The notes under the pieces were generated by a model that saw nothing but the letters and a program-made list of their open reading frames with translations, did no database searches and was not told the origin of the DNA. DNA of 64,000 bases from the NCBI RefSeq assembly GCF_001435235.1, contig NZ_AZGB01000018.1, positions 271,704 to 335,703 on the forward strand, read 5' to 3'. This DNA is from Liquorilactobacillus ghanensis DSM 18630 (GTDB lineage Bacteria; Bacillota; Bacilli; Lactobacillales; Lactobacillaceae). Positions 40,227 through 49,900 of the stretch are shown here, piece after piece (positions within the stretch are counted from its first letter, which is position 1; each line of letters begins with the position of its first letter). Both the position numbers and the translations under genes were made by a program.

Positions 40227-40243
40227 ATTTAATAATAAAAAAT

Positions 40244-40275
40244 CCCCCTTGTTTGTTAGCTGACAAATAAGGGGG
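40244..40275. terminator. Bidirectional terminator between TetR and ArsR genes
   Basis: CCCCCTTGTTTGT pairs with ACAAATAAGGGGG, flanked by A-rich sequence on the left and TTAATTAG on the right. It can serve both convergent genes. Confidence 0.8.
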
Positions 40276-40329
40276 TTAATTAGTACCAGGAATATTAGTA
40301 TTGTAAAAATAAAATCAGTTAAATCCGAT

Positions 40330-40650
40330 TCAATCATCATTTTTTTCACGAACGTGTTCACGAACTTGTTCAAAGATTGTAAACACGTGGCGATCGGAAA
40401 GCTGATAATTAATTTTTTGACCATCTCGAATTCCGCAAACAAGACCAGTCTGCCGTAATAATTTTAATTGATGTGAAATTGCTGACTGGGAGATGCCAAT
40501 AGCTTCAGCTATTTCGTTAACTGGCAGACTTTTTTCTGCAAGCAAAAAAAGAATTTTATAACGAGTTTGATCACCGAAGGCTTTAAAAAGCTGCACACTT
40601 TTTTCTAATTCCGGCAGTGATGGCAGTTGAATGTCCGTGGATTTTGTCAT
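40330..40650 (-). CDS. ArsR/SmtB-family metal-sensing repressor
   Basis: From the ATG at 40648-40650 (AAAGGTGA in front) the 106-residue protein has the ArsR winged helix (VNEIAEAIGISQSAISHQLKLL) and a C-terminal helix with Asp, His(+2), His(+13) and Glu(+16) in SDRHVFTIFEQVREHVRE. That spacing equals the alpha-5 zinc site of SmtB/CzrA-type sensors. There are no alpha-3 Cys ligands, so zinc (or cobalt) is more likely than cadmium or arsenic. No metal exporter gene is adjacent. Confidence 0.85.
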   Translation of the reverse strand: MTKSTDIQLPSLPELEKSVQLFKAFGDQTRYKILFLLAEKSLPVNEIAEAIGISQSAISHQLKLLRQTGLVCGIRDGQKINYQLSDRHVFTIFEQVREHVREKNDD

Positions 40651-40756
40651 GAGATTCACCTTTCACTGGATAAAGTAAAAAGAAAAACAAAATTAATTGT
40701 CTAACTAGCATTATACTCCTGAAATTAAAAAATATGAAACTTGAATCAAAATCGTT

Positions 40757-41695
40757 TTATTCAGCTTTAGCTGCCAAATAATCCAGCAATTTAAAAAATT
40801 TAGTTGAGTTAACGTCATAAGCAAGAGTAACTTCTCGGCCGTTGGCATCTTGGTAAAGTCGGCCATCGCTTGGAGCAGTTGTGTTAACTTTGCAAAGAAC
40901 TTTTTTGGTTTTTACCAAATCAGGTTGATAAAAATAACAGGTTGTTAGCACATCCCAAAGATAATAAGTCGAGTTGGTTGCAAACTGGCGAAGCTCAGGG
41001 ACTAAAGCGTAGCTATTACCTAAAAAGTCAAAACCGCTAAAACGTCGATAAGTCGCCCAGTGTTGACGAATAGCTGCTGTCAGCGGGACATTGTTAGTAC
41101 TTTCTAAACTTACTAAATCGATCTTGATTGGGCTGGCAAAAACAGTTGCCACGGCTGCTGGATCCCAAAAGGCGTTCCATTCTTGAGTTCCATCTGAGTC
41201 CGGTTCTGCCACATTTCCATTTTCCAAAAACGTTCCACCCATCCAAATCAATTTTTCAATCTTAGCAGAAATCTGCGGTTCCATTTCTAATACACGGGCT
41301 AAGTCAGTTAATGGACCAGTAAATAATAAAGTAACCGGTTCAGCAGCAGTTTGTAAATGTTGTAGTAAATCAAGATGAGCCGGTTGTGTGGCAATTGGAG
41401 TCCGAATAGTGCCTGATTCGTTTAGTATTGGTAATGCATTTTGTTGAAAAGTGGTTAATCGCCATTCCTTGGGAAAGGGATGGACACCGCGGGCTGTAGA
41501 AACTGAAATAGTTAAATTTTTGTCATGACCAAAACGATCAACAATTTTCCGACTAGCTTCTGTCGCAGGAGCAACATAGCTATCAGCATCAACAACGCTG
41601 ACACCAAGTAAATTGACATTCATTTGTAGTAATAAAAATAATGAAACTAAATCATCCACGCCGCCATCATGACTAAAATAGACACGTTTATTCAT
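40757..41695 (-). CDS. Inosine/uridine-preferring nucleoside hydrolase family protein
   Basis: The 312-residue protein has the IUNH fold: a calcium-binding N-terminus HDGGVDDLVSLFLLL (family form DTDPGxDD), LLFTGPLTDLARVL, KLIWMGGTF, and EWNAFWDPAAVATVF. It would split ribonucleosides into base and ribose. The first Asp-rich motif is altered (His-Asp-Gly-Gly instead of Asp-Thr-Asp-Pro-Gly), which may change substrate. It is divergent from bmpA-nupABC, which fits import followed by cleavage of nucleosides. Confidence 0.85.
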   Translation of the reverse strand: MNKRVYFSHDGGVDDLVSLFLLLQMNVNLLGVSVVDADSYVAPATEASRKIVDRFGHDKNLTISVSTARGVHPFPKEWRLTTFQQNALPILNESGTIRTPIATQPAHLDLLQHLQTAAEPVTLLFTGPLTDLARVLEMEPQISAKIEKLIWMGGTFLENGNVAEPDSDGTQEWNAFWDPAAVATVFASPIKIDLVSLESTNNVPLTAAIRQHWATYRRFSGFDFLGNSYALVPELRQFATNSTYYLWDVLTTCYFYQPDLVKTKKVLCKVNTTAPSDGRLYQDANGREVTLAYDVNSTKFFKLLDYLAAKAE

Positions 41696-41851
41696 AAAAT
41701 CCTCCTAAATTTTGCTTAATCTCCCATTAATAAATCAGTATACTTTAAACAATAATATTCGTCAAAACTGTGATAATTTCTTTTAAAGATTATATTAAAC
41801 AACTATTTTCTTCTAAATACGAACAAAAAAATAAATTATTAAAAAAATGTA

Positions 41852-41880
41852 TTGATTAATTCAAAGGGAATGTGTATACT
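41852..41880 (+). promoter_or_regulatory. Promoter of bmpA-nupABC
   Basis: TTGATT (41852-41857), a 17-base spacer and TATACT (41875-41880) lie 40 bases before the bmpA start codon. No purine riboswitch is seen in the short leader. Confidence 0.7.
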
Positions 41881-41920
41881 GAAAAACATAATTAAATTAA
41901 AGGATCTGGGGGATTTTTAG

Positions 41921-42940
41921 GTGAAGAAAAAAGTAATGGCCGTAATTGCAGCGACTTTAGCTTTAGGGACAATTTTAGTTGGTTGTGGTAGTCAGGCTTC
42001 AAGTCAAGGAACAAAGCATTCAGCTGCATTAGTAACTGATGGTGGTGGAATTGATGATAAATCATTCAATCAATCAGCTTGGGAAGGTTTAGAAAGTTGG
42101 GGAAAAAGTCATGATCTGAAAAAAGGTGTCAATGGTTATAACTATGCCCAATCAAGTGACGATGCTGATTTTCAGCCTAATATCAATAAACTGATAAAAG
42201 CGAAGTATGCGACTATTTTTGGAATAGGTTACAAACTGGATAATGCGATTAGTTCAGCAGCTAAGCAGAATCCTAAAACAAATTTTGCAATTATCGATTC
42301 TGTAGTTTCCGGACGAAAGAATGTTGCGTCGGTTACTTTTAAAACAGAGCAGTCCTCTTTCTTAGCTGGAGTAGCAGCAGCAGAAACGACTAAAACCAAT
42401 AAAGTCGGATTTGTTGGTGGAATGCAAAGTGATGTTATTAAGACTTTTGAAGCCGGGTTTAAACAGGGAGTGAAAGCTGTTAATCCTAATATTAAAGTAG
42501 ATGTTAAATATGCTGGTTCATTTACTAAAGCGGATGTTGGCCAATCGTTAGCAACGGCGATGTTTAATAACAATGAAGACGTTGTTTATCATGCAGCTGG
42601 CGGAACCGGTGCCGGTGTCTTCACCGCAGCTAAAAATGCAGCTAAAAGCGGTAAAAAAGTTTGGGTGATCGGTGTTGATCAGGACCAAAAAGCCGATGGT
42701 GCTTATAAAGGTGGCAATGTTACTTTAGCTTCGGCTGTGAAAAAAGTTGGTACGGCAGTAAAAGATTTATCCAATCAAGCGATGAAGGGCAAGTTTCCCG
42801 GTGGTAAAACTGTAACTTATGATTTAAAAGATAATGGTGTTGGTTTGGTGAACGATAATATGTCGACTAAAGCTTGGAAAGCTGTTCAAAGTTATCAGCA
42901 AAAAATTGAAAATGGGACGATTAAAGTTAGTCCTAAATAA
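41921..42940 (+). CDS. bmpA: BMP-family nucleoside-binding lipoprotein
   Basis: The 339-residue protein starts at GTG (GGGGGAT upstream) and has a lipoprotein signal with lipobox LVGCG, then the BMP/Med-type fold (VTDGGGIDDKSFNQSAWEGL, FIDSV-like region, GFVGGMQSDVIKTFEAGFKQG, AAGGTGAGVFTAAKNA, VIGVDQDQKADG). It binds nucleosides outside the membrane and feeds the importer encoded by the next three genes. A hairpin lies between it and the ATPase gene. Confidence 0.93.
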   Translation: MKKKVMAVIAATLALGTILVGCGSQASSQGTKHSAALVTDGGGIDDKSFNQSAWEGLESWGKSHDLKKGVNGYNYAQSSDDADFQPNINKLIKAKYATIFGIGYKLDNAISSAAKQNPKTNFAIIDSVVSGRKNVASVTFKTEQSSFLAGVAAAETTKTNKVGFVGGMQSDVIKTFEAGFKQGVKAVNPNIKVDVKYAGSFTKADVGQSLATAMFNNNEDVVYHAAGGTGAGVFTAAKNAAKSGKKVWVIGVDQDQKADGAYKGGNVTLASAVKKVGTAVKDLSNQAMKGKFPGGKTVTYDLKDNGVGLVNDNMSTKAWKAVQSYQQKIENGTIKVSPK

Positions 42941-42974
42941 GCAAGCTAAATCAGAATAGATTGCAATAAATAAT

Positions 42975-43012
42975 CAGTGGTGGAGAGTTGGTTAAGCCAA
43001 TGCTTCACCATT
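42975..43012 (+). terminator. Hairpin between bmpA and nupA (probable partial terminator)
   Basis: GGTGGAG with TTGG inside pairs with CCAA and CTTCACC around TTAA, followed by ATTTTATT. It probably lowers read-through or protects the bmpA mRNA, giving more binding protein than membrane components. Confidence 0.6.
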
Positions 43013-43042
43013 TTATTACCCTGATATTTAAAGGAGGACACA

Positions 43043-44575
43043 ATGGAGCCCTATATAGTGGAAATGCGGCATATTACTAAACAATTTGGTAATTATAAAG
43101 CGAATAATGACATTTCACTTCAGGTGAAGCGCGGAGAAATTCTAGCCTTGCTAGGCGAAAATGGGGCTGGTAAATCAACTCTAATGGGGATGCTTTCCGG
43201 ATTATTAGAGCCGACTGCTGGTCAAATAATGATTAGTGGTCAAGCAGTTAAACTAGCAGGACCACGAGCGGCTAAGAGATTGGGAATTGGAATGGTGCAT
43301 CAGCATTTTATGCTGATTCCGGCTTTTTCGGTTTTAGAAAATATAATTTTAGGTGATGAACCAACCCAAGGTTTAAAAATTAATTACCGCAAGGCTGCTC
43401 AGGAAATAAAAATTTTAGCCCAAAAATATCACTTAGAAATTGATTTACAGGCTAAAGTTAAGGATATTACGGTCGGAATGCAGCAGCGGGTAGAAATCAT
43501 GAAAGCTTTGTATCGGAAAGCGAATGTTTTTATATTTGATGAGCCAACAGCGGCGTTAACTCCACAAGAAATTGAACAGTTGATTAAAATTTTTAGAGCC
43601 CTTGCGGCTGAAGGAAAATCAGTAATTTTTATTACCCATAAATTAAAGGAAATTAAAGAAGTTGCTGATCGTTGTGTGGTGATACGGATGGGAAAAGTAG
43701 TCGCGACTGTTCAAGTAAATGAAACGGCGGAAACTTCATTGGCGGAAATGATGGTTGGCCACCAAGTTAAATTTACGGTTGCTAAAAAGGAGACCGATCA
43801 AACCAAAAGAATCCTTGAGGTTAAGGATTTAACAGTTGAGATTCATGGACAAAAGAAAGTAGAGAATTTAAGTCTAACCGTTCATCAAGGAGAAATAGTT
43901 GGCGTTGCCGGAGTTGATGGCAATGGGCAAAGCGAATTAATTGCAGCTTTAACAGGCTTAACCAAGATCAAAACAGGTCAAGTTGTCTTAAATGGTCATC
44001 AATTGCAGCATAAAAATGCGCGTCAAATTAGTCAGTTAGGGATTGGCTGTATTCCAGAAGATCGACAGCAGGTTGGCCTGATTCTACCGTTAACAACGGC
44101 CGAAAATTTAATGCTGAAAAACTATTATCGAAGACCAGCCAGCAAATATGGTTGGTTGAATTATCGAATGATCAATCAACGTGGTCGACAGTTAATCAAA
44201 GATTTTGATATTCGAACGCAAACAGAAAAAGCGCCGGTGGCAGATCTTTCAGGAGGAAATCAACAAAAGGTGATTGTAGCACGAGAAATTTCAGCAGCTC
44301 CTGAATTGTTGATCGCGGCTAATCCGACTCGCGGAATTGATATTGGTGCGATCGAATATATTCATGAAAAAATCACCGAGCAACGAAATCTTGGTCATGG
44401 AGTTTTACTGGTAAGTTTTGAGTTGGATGAGATATTAAAATTATCTGATCGGGTAGTAGTGATGCATGCCGGTCAAATTGTTGGTGAAATCGATCCAGCA
44501 ACAACAACGAGTGAAGAACTTGGTTTATTAATGGCAGGTAAAGTACCAACTGCTTCAAAAAGCGGAGGGAGATAA
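43043..44575 (+). CDS. nupA: Nucleoside ABC importer, tandem ATPase
   Basis: The 510-residue protein has two ABC domains. The first has Walker A GENGAGKST, the signature-like VGMQQRVEIMKAL and Walker B VFIFDEP. The second has a degenerate Walker A (GVDGNGQSE), the signature LSGGNQQKV and Walker B-like LLIAANPTRG. This is the RbsA-like pattern of carbohydrate/nucleoside importers of the BmpA class. It energises the permeases encoded next. Confidence 0.93.
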   Translation: MEPYIVEMRHITKQFGNYKANNDISLQVKRGEILALLGENGAGKSTLMGMLSGLLEPTAGQIMISGQAVKLAGPRAAKRLGIGMVHQHFMLIPAFSVLENIILGDEPTQGLKINYRKAAQEIKILAQKYHLEIDLQAKVKDITVGMQQRVEIMKALYRKANVFIFDEPTAALTPQEIEQLIKIFRALAAEGKSVIFITHKLKEIKEVADRCVVIRMGKVVATVQVNETAETSLAEMMVGHQVKFTVAKKETDQTKRILEVKDLTVEIHGQKKVENLSLTVHQGEIVGVAGVDGNGQSELIAALTGLTKIKTGQVVLNGHQLQHKNARQISQLGIGCIPEDRQQVGLILPLTTAENLMLKNYYRRPASKYGWLNYRMINQRGRQLIKDFDIRTQTEKAPVADLSGGNQQKVIVAREISAAPELLIAANPTRGIDIGAIEYIHEKITEQRNLGHGVLLVSFELDEILKLSDRVVVMHAGQIVGEIDPATTTSEELGLLMAGKVPTASKSGGR

Positions 44576-44577
44576 CG

Positions 44578-45657
44578 TTGAAATTAAGGACATTTAAAGG
44601 ATTAACGATTCCACTGCTGTCAGTTGCCGCCGGCTTCTTAGTCGGAGCGATTGTGATGTTATTATTCGGCTATAATCCGCTGCAAAATTATGCAAATTTA
44701 TTTAATGGGTCCTTCGGTGATATTTATTCAATTGGCGAAACTTTGAGAAATATGATTTCGTTAATCTTAACGGCTCTAGGTTTTGCCGTCGCCAGTAAGG
44801 CTGGCTTTTTTAACATTGGTGGACCAGGACAATACCTGTTTGGTTGGTTTGGTGGAATTGTATTTGCCCTGTTGTTTCCGCATTTACCAACATTTTTGCT
44901 AATTAGTGGGTCTTTGCTGATGGGGGCAATTTTTGGTGGAGTCTGGTCAATGATCGCTGGAGTTTTACGAGCATATTTTGGCACAAGTGAAGTTATTACA
45001 ACAATTATGCTGAATTATATTTCATTATATTTTGTTAATTATGCAGTCAAAGCATGGTTAGCCAAAAAAGGCAGTGATTCATCTCCCAATATAGTTGCGA
45101 AAGCCAACTTAAACACACCTTTTTTGAAATCAATTACAAATAATTCAACCTTTAATTGGGGCTTTTTTATTGCTTTAGTAGTCGTGATTATAGTTTGGCT
45201 GTATTTTAATAAAACACGTTCCGGTTTTGAAATTCGAGCGGTGGGTTTAAATGAAGCTGCTTCGAGATATGCTGGGATCAATGTTAAGAAGACGATTATT
45301 ACAGCTATGTTGATTTCGGGATTATTAGCGGGATTGGGCGGTGCGATTGACGGTTTAGGAAATTTCCAAAACATATCAGTTTCAAATAATTTGCCATCAG
45401 TCGGATTTAATGGAATGGCGGTGGCATTGTTGGCAGCTGAAAATCCAATTGGAATTGTTTTTGCGGCACTGCTTTTTTCAGCGTTACAGATTGGCGGATT
45501 GAGCATCTCCGTTTATTCAAATACTCCAAGTGAAATCGTTGATATTGTAATTGCGGCAATTATTTTCTTTGTTGGCATTAAATATGTTTTTGAATTGATT
45601 TTAGCTAAACGTCGTAAAAAAAATAACTTTTCAGTGAAGGGGGTAAAATCCAGATGA
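44578..45657 (+). CDS. nupB: Nucleoside ABC importer, permease 1
   Basis: The 359-residue integral membrane protein has about nine helices, the early YNPLQNYANLFNGSFGD and the family segment TSEVITTIMLNYISLYFVNY, followed by GLNEAASRYAGINVKK, the loop contacting the ATPase. It starts with TTG three bases after the nupA stop, and GGAGGGAGAT is the ribosome-binding sequence. Its stop overlaps the start of nupC by four bases. Confidence 0.92.
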   Translation: MKLRTFKGLTIPLLSVAAGFLVGAIVMLLFGYNPLQNYANLFNGSFGDIYSIGETLRNMISLILTALGFAVASKAGFFNIGGPGQYLFGWFGGIVFALLFPHLPTFLLISGSLLMGAIFGGVWSMIAGVLRAYFGTSEVITTIMLNYISLYFVNYAVKAWLAKKGSDSSPNIVAKANLNTPFLKSITNNSTFNWGFFIALVVVIIVWLYFNKTRSGFEIRAVGLNEAASRYAGINVKKTIITAMLISGLLAGLGGAIDGLGNFQNISVSNNLPSVGFNGMAVALLAAENPIGIVFAALLFSALQIGGLSISVYSNTPSEIVDIVIAAIIFFVGIKYVFELILAKRRKKNNFSVKGVKSR

Positions 45658-46613
45658 GTTTAGCCACTATATTAATGACAGTTTTTTCAACTACACTGAT
45701 TTATGCTGCCCCTTTGATTTTTACGGCATTAGGCGGTGCATTTTCTGAACATAGCGGAGTTGTCAATGTCGGACTTGAGGGAATGATGATTGTTGGAGCA
45801 TTTAGCAGTACAGTTTTCAATCTTAGCTTTGCTAACCTTTTTGGAGCAGCTACCCCATGGCTATCGTTGATAATTGGAGCTGTTTTTGGATTGGTTTTTT
45901 CAGCTTTACATGCCGTTGCAACAATTAATTTTCGGGCTGATCATATTATTAGCGGGACAGTATTAAATATGATGGCACCGGCACTGTGTGTGTTTTTAAC
46001 ACGAATTTTTTATTCCGGAAAAGGTCAGACACCGGTTATAGATCAAAGTATGGGCACTTTTACCTTTCCAGGAATTTCACGCATCCCCTTACTTGGAAAA
46101 ATGTTCTTTACTCATACGTCATTGGCAGCCTATGTAGCAATTATTGTCGGAATTGGCAGCTGGTATTTTCTTTATCGAACAAATATCGGGTTACGATTAC
46201 GCTCAGTTGGAGAAAATCCTACGGCAGCTGATACACTGGGAATCAATGTTGCGGCCTATCGGTATCTTGGGGTTTTGCTTTCTGGTTTCTTAGGTGGAAT
46301 TGGTGGAGCTGTAATGGCACAGTCAATTACTTTGAACTTTTCAGCTAGTACAATTTCCGGTCAAGGGTTTATGTCACTGGCAGCAATGATTTTTGGCAAA
46401 TGGAATCCGCTGGGAGCAACTGCAGCGGCAATTTTCTTTGGGTTAGCACAAAGCCTGCCAATTATTGGTGGTTACATTCCAGTTTTAGCACATGTAAATT
46501 CTGTTTGGTTTGAAATAGCACCATATGTAATTACAGTGATTGTTTTGGTCTTATTTTTAGGCAAGGCGGTTGCGCCGGCAGCTGATGGTCAGAATTACAT
46601 TAAAGGCAAATGA
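45654..46613 (+). CDS. nupC: Nucleoside ABC importer, permease 2
   Basis: The 319-residue membrane protein starts with ATG overlapping the nupB stop. It has GGAFSEHSGVVNVGLEGMMI and GENPTAADTLGINVAAYR, typical for the second permease of BmpA/Nup systems, and about nine helices. With NupB it forms the channel. A strong terminator follows. Confidence 0.92.
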   Translation: MSLATILMTVFSTTLIYAAPLIFTALGGAFSEHSGVVNVGLEGMMIVGAFSSTVFNLSFANLFGAATPWLSLIIGAVFGLVFSALHAVATINFRADHIISGTVLNMMAPALCVFLTRIFYSGKGQTPVIDQSMGTFTFPGISRIPLLGKMFFTHTSLAAYVAIIVGIGSWYFLYRTNIGLRLRSVGENPTAADTLGINVAAYRYLGVLLSGFLGGIGGAVMAQSITLNFSASTISGQGFMSLAAMIFGKWNPLGATAAAIFFGLAQSLPIIGGYIPVLAHVNSVWFEIAPYVITVIVLVLFLGKAVAPAADGQNYIKGK

Positions 46614-46650
46614 GATTGGTGGAGTTTTGAGAATTTAATCAAGCGATTCG

Positions 46651-46693
46651 GAGTGATGGTTATTCGATAAAGATAGCCATCACTCTTTATTTT
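46651..46693 (+). terminator. Terminator of bmpA-nupABC
   Basis: GAGTGATGGTTAT pairs with ATAGCCATCACTC, followed by TTTATTTT, about 40 bases after nupC. Confidence 0.92.
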
Positions 46694-46966
46694 GGATTAC
46701 TCGTAGTTGTTTTTTTAGGAACTTGACAAGAAATGAAGTAAAATGTCAGTTAGGATTTTTATTAACAAAAAAATTACATTCGATAACAAACTTTTAACAG
46801 TAAAAATGTTTAATTTCCAAAGAATTGGCAGGTCGAGCTTGTTATTTTCTGAATAGGTCACTAAAATTAAAAGAACATTAGACTATTTTAAAACAATTTT
46901 TATTTAGAAAGTTCGGAATAATGAGTTCTTGTGACATTTATTGGTAAAAAAGGTGGAGGAATAACA
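46692..46966. other. 275-base leader region of gltBD
   Basis: The gap is AT-rich and holds no coding frame. It must contain the gltBD promoter and any nitrogen-control sites, but I cannot assign specific elements with confidence. Confidence 0.35.
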
Positions 46967-49900
46967 ATGAAAACGAAAATGCAGACTATGTATAGTCCGT
47001 CTTTTGAACATGATGCCTGTGGGATGGGGTTTATTACCCAAATTGATGGCAAGGCTAGTCATGAACTGGTTGAACGGGCTTTGGTTATGCTGCGGCGGAT
47101 GAATCATCGTGGGGGCACTGGAGCAGAACCTGACACCGGTGATGGAGCTGGAATTTTGCTTTCATTACCCGATCCGTTTTTTAGAGAATATGCTCAGCAA
47201 AATGATTTTGAATTACCAGCTGCCGGTGATTATGCAGTCGGAATGCTATTTTTACCTCAAGGTAAGAATGAAAAGCAGGCAATGCTGCAATCAGTTACGG
47301 CTGAAATTACCGGAGCAGGTTTTCGAGTTTTAGCAGTTCGGGATGTACCTTATGTTTATGAAAGTTGCGGACCGACAGCACAACGAGCAATGCCGGGATT
47401 TGCTCAGGTTATTATTCGTAAACCAGCTGATGTTGCAGCAGGTCGTCCGTTTGAAGATTTGCTTTATCAATTGCGGCGGCATTTGGAAAAGACATTTTCT
47501 GCGGAAGAATTTGCGATTGTCAGTTTATCCAGTCGAACTTTATGCTACAAGGGAATGTTGCACGCTTATCAAGTAGGCGAATTCTATCCAGATCTTCATC
47601 AGCCAACGATGAGTGCATCAATTGCTTTGATTCATTCACGTTTTTCGACTAATACTTTTCCTAGTTGGGAAAGAGCGCAGCCATTTAGATTTTTGGCTCA
47701 TAATGGGGAGATCAATACCTTAAAACGGACTGAAAATTGGATGGCGAGTCACAATATTGAAATTTATAATGAAGACGATTCTGATTCGGCAAAACTAGAA
47801 AATTGTATGGAATATTTGTACCGGCATGGTCGTAGTATTCCTCAGATCTTATTAATGATGCTGCCAGAAGCTTGGGGACAAGGTACACATTTGAGCAGCC
47901 AGCAACGGGCGTTTGACGAATATAATGCTAGTTTTATCGCCCCTTGGGATGGTCCAGCTGCTTTATGTTTTACTGATGGAGTTCAAGTTGGTGCAGCATT
48001 GGATCGTAATGGGTTGCGTCCTTCTCGTTATCAGCTGGTTAAGGGAAATTTCCTGATTGTTGCTTCTGAATCAGGTGTTTATGATGCAGCGCCAGCTGAT
48101 ATTCTCGATAAAGGAATTTTAGGCCCAGCAGATATGATTTTAGTTGATACAAAACGGGGCCGCTTTTATCGTACAGCGGAAATCAAAGAACATTTTGCCA
48201 ATCAACATCCGTATGAAAAATGGCTTAAGGATGAACAGTTAACATTAGCTGATTTACCAGAAGCAGATGTTGATGAAAATTTGTCCGATAATGCTTTAAA
48301 AACTCTCTGGCGGCGGCACGGCTATACAGAGGATATTATTCAGGATGCGTTGATCCCAATGGCAAAAAATGGTGAAGAACCGGTTATTTCTATGGGATAT
48401 GATTCACCATTGTCAGTTCTTAGTCAACAACCGCAATCATTGTTTACTTATTTTAAACAGCAATTTGCCCAAGTAACCAATCCGCCGATTGATGCGATCC
48501 GCGAAAAGCTGGTTATTGGAAAAGAAATGTTTTTAGGGGCTGACGGTGATATCACTGCCGACGCAGAAAAAAATGCCAAAAAAATTAAATTGGAATCACC
48601 CTTGTTGACCTCAGCAGCATATGAGAAATTACGACACTTAAATGATAAATTTGGTTTTAAGGCTGCTGAAATATCACTTTGCTATGAGCATGTTTTACGG
48701 ACCAACCGTTTGGAACAAGCACTGGATGATATGTTTAAAGCTGCTGAAAATCAAATTGATCAAGGAGCTAATTTGATTATCTTGACTGACCGGGGAGCAA
48801 CCCGCGATCAGTTGATTATACCGGTTTTATTAGCAGTTGCCGGTTTGAATAACTACTTAGTGCGGAAAAGCAAACGAGAATTAGCTTCAATTATAGTTGA
48901 TACTGGTGAAGCTTGCGAAATTCATCATTTTGCTACTTTACTCGGTTATGGTGCTTCAGCAATTCATCCTTATGGAGCATATGCAACTTTAAGTGCTTAT
49001 GGTTTGGCAGATCATTTGGAAAATTATCGGCAAGCAGCAGAAAAAGGTATTATTAAAATTATGAGCCGGATGGGAATATCGACGATCGTTGGTTATCAGG
49101 GAGCACAATTGTTTGAAGCCATTGGTCTATCGCAAGCGGTTGTTGATGAATATTTTACCGGTACTGAAAGTCGGATCGGCGGGTTGACGCTTGATCAGAT
49201 CGAAGCAGAATACTTAACCCGCTATCAGCGAGCTTTTGGAATGAAAGCTGTTGAACCGTTGCCATCTGGTGGCAGTTTCAAATATCGGCGTGACGGCGAA
49301 CATCATTTGTATAATCCGCTGACAATGTATAAATTTCAGCAGGCTGTTCGTAGTGGAGATTATCAACTGTACCAAGAGTATGTTAAAGAAATGCGACAAG
49401 AAGAAGAACAGACACCAACGACCCTGCGAGCTTTATGGAGAATTAAGAAAACTCATTCAACTGTACCTTTGAGTGAAGTTGAACCAGTTAGTCAAATCGT
49501 TAAACGTTTTAAATCCGGGGCCATGAGCTTTGGTTCTTTATCGCAAGAAGCACATGAATGCATAGCACAGGCAATGAACGAATTGGGAGCTAAAAGCAAT
49601 AGTGGTGAAGGCGGCGAAAATCGGCGACGTTTCAAAGTTCAAGCAGATGGTCGAAATTTAAACAGCAAAATTAAACAAGTTGCTTCGGCAAGATTTGGCG
49701 TTAATACTGAATATTTGATGAGTGCAGAAGAACTGCAAATCAAAATGGCACAAGGAGCTAAACCGGGTGAAGGCGGACAACTGCCTGGTAATAAGAACTT
49801 CCCTTGGGTAGCGGAGATTCGTGGGTCAGTACCCGGAGTCAGATTGATTTCACCGCCACCGCATCATGATATTTACTCGATTGAAGATCTAAAACAACTG

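Noticed and set aside
45039..45506. 155-codon minus-strand frame
   Set aside because: Antisense shadow of the permease gene nupB, with Ala/Pro/Asn-rich composition typical of such shadows.
46060..46075. Possible fourth Noc box in nupC
   Set aside because: TTTCCAGGAATTT has the wrong half-site spacing and several differences.
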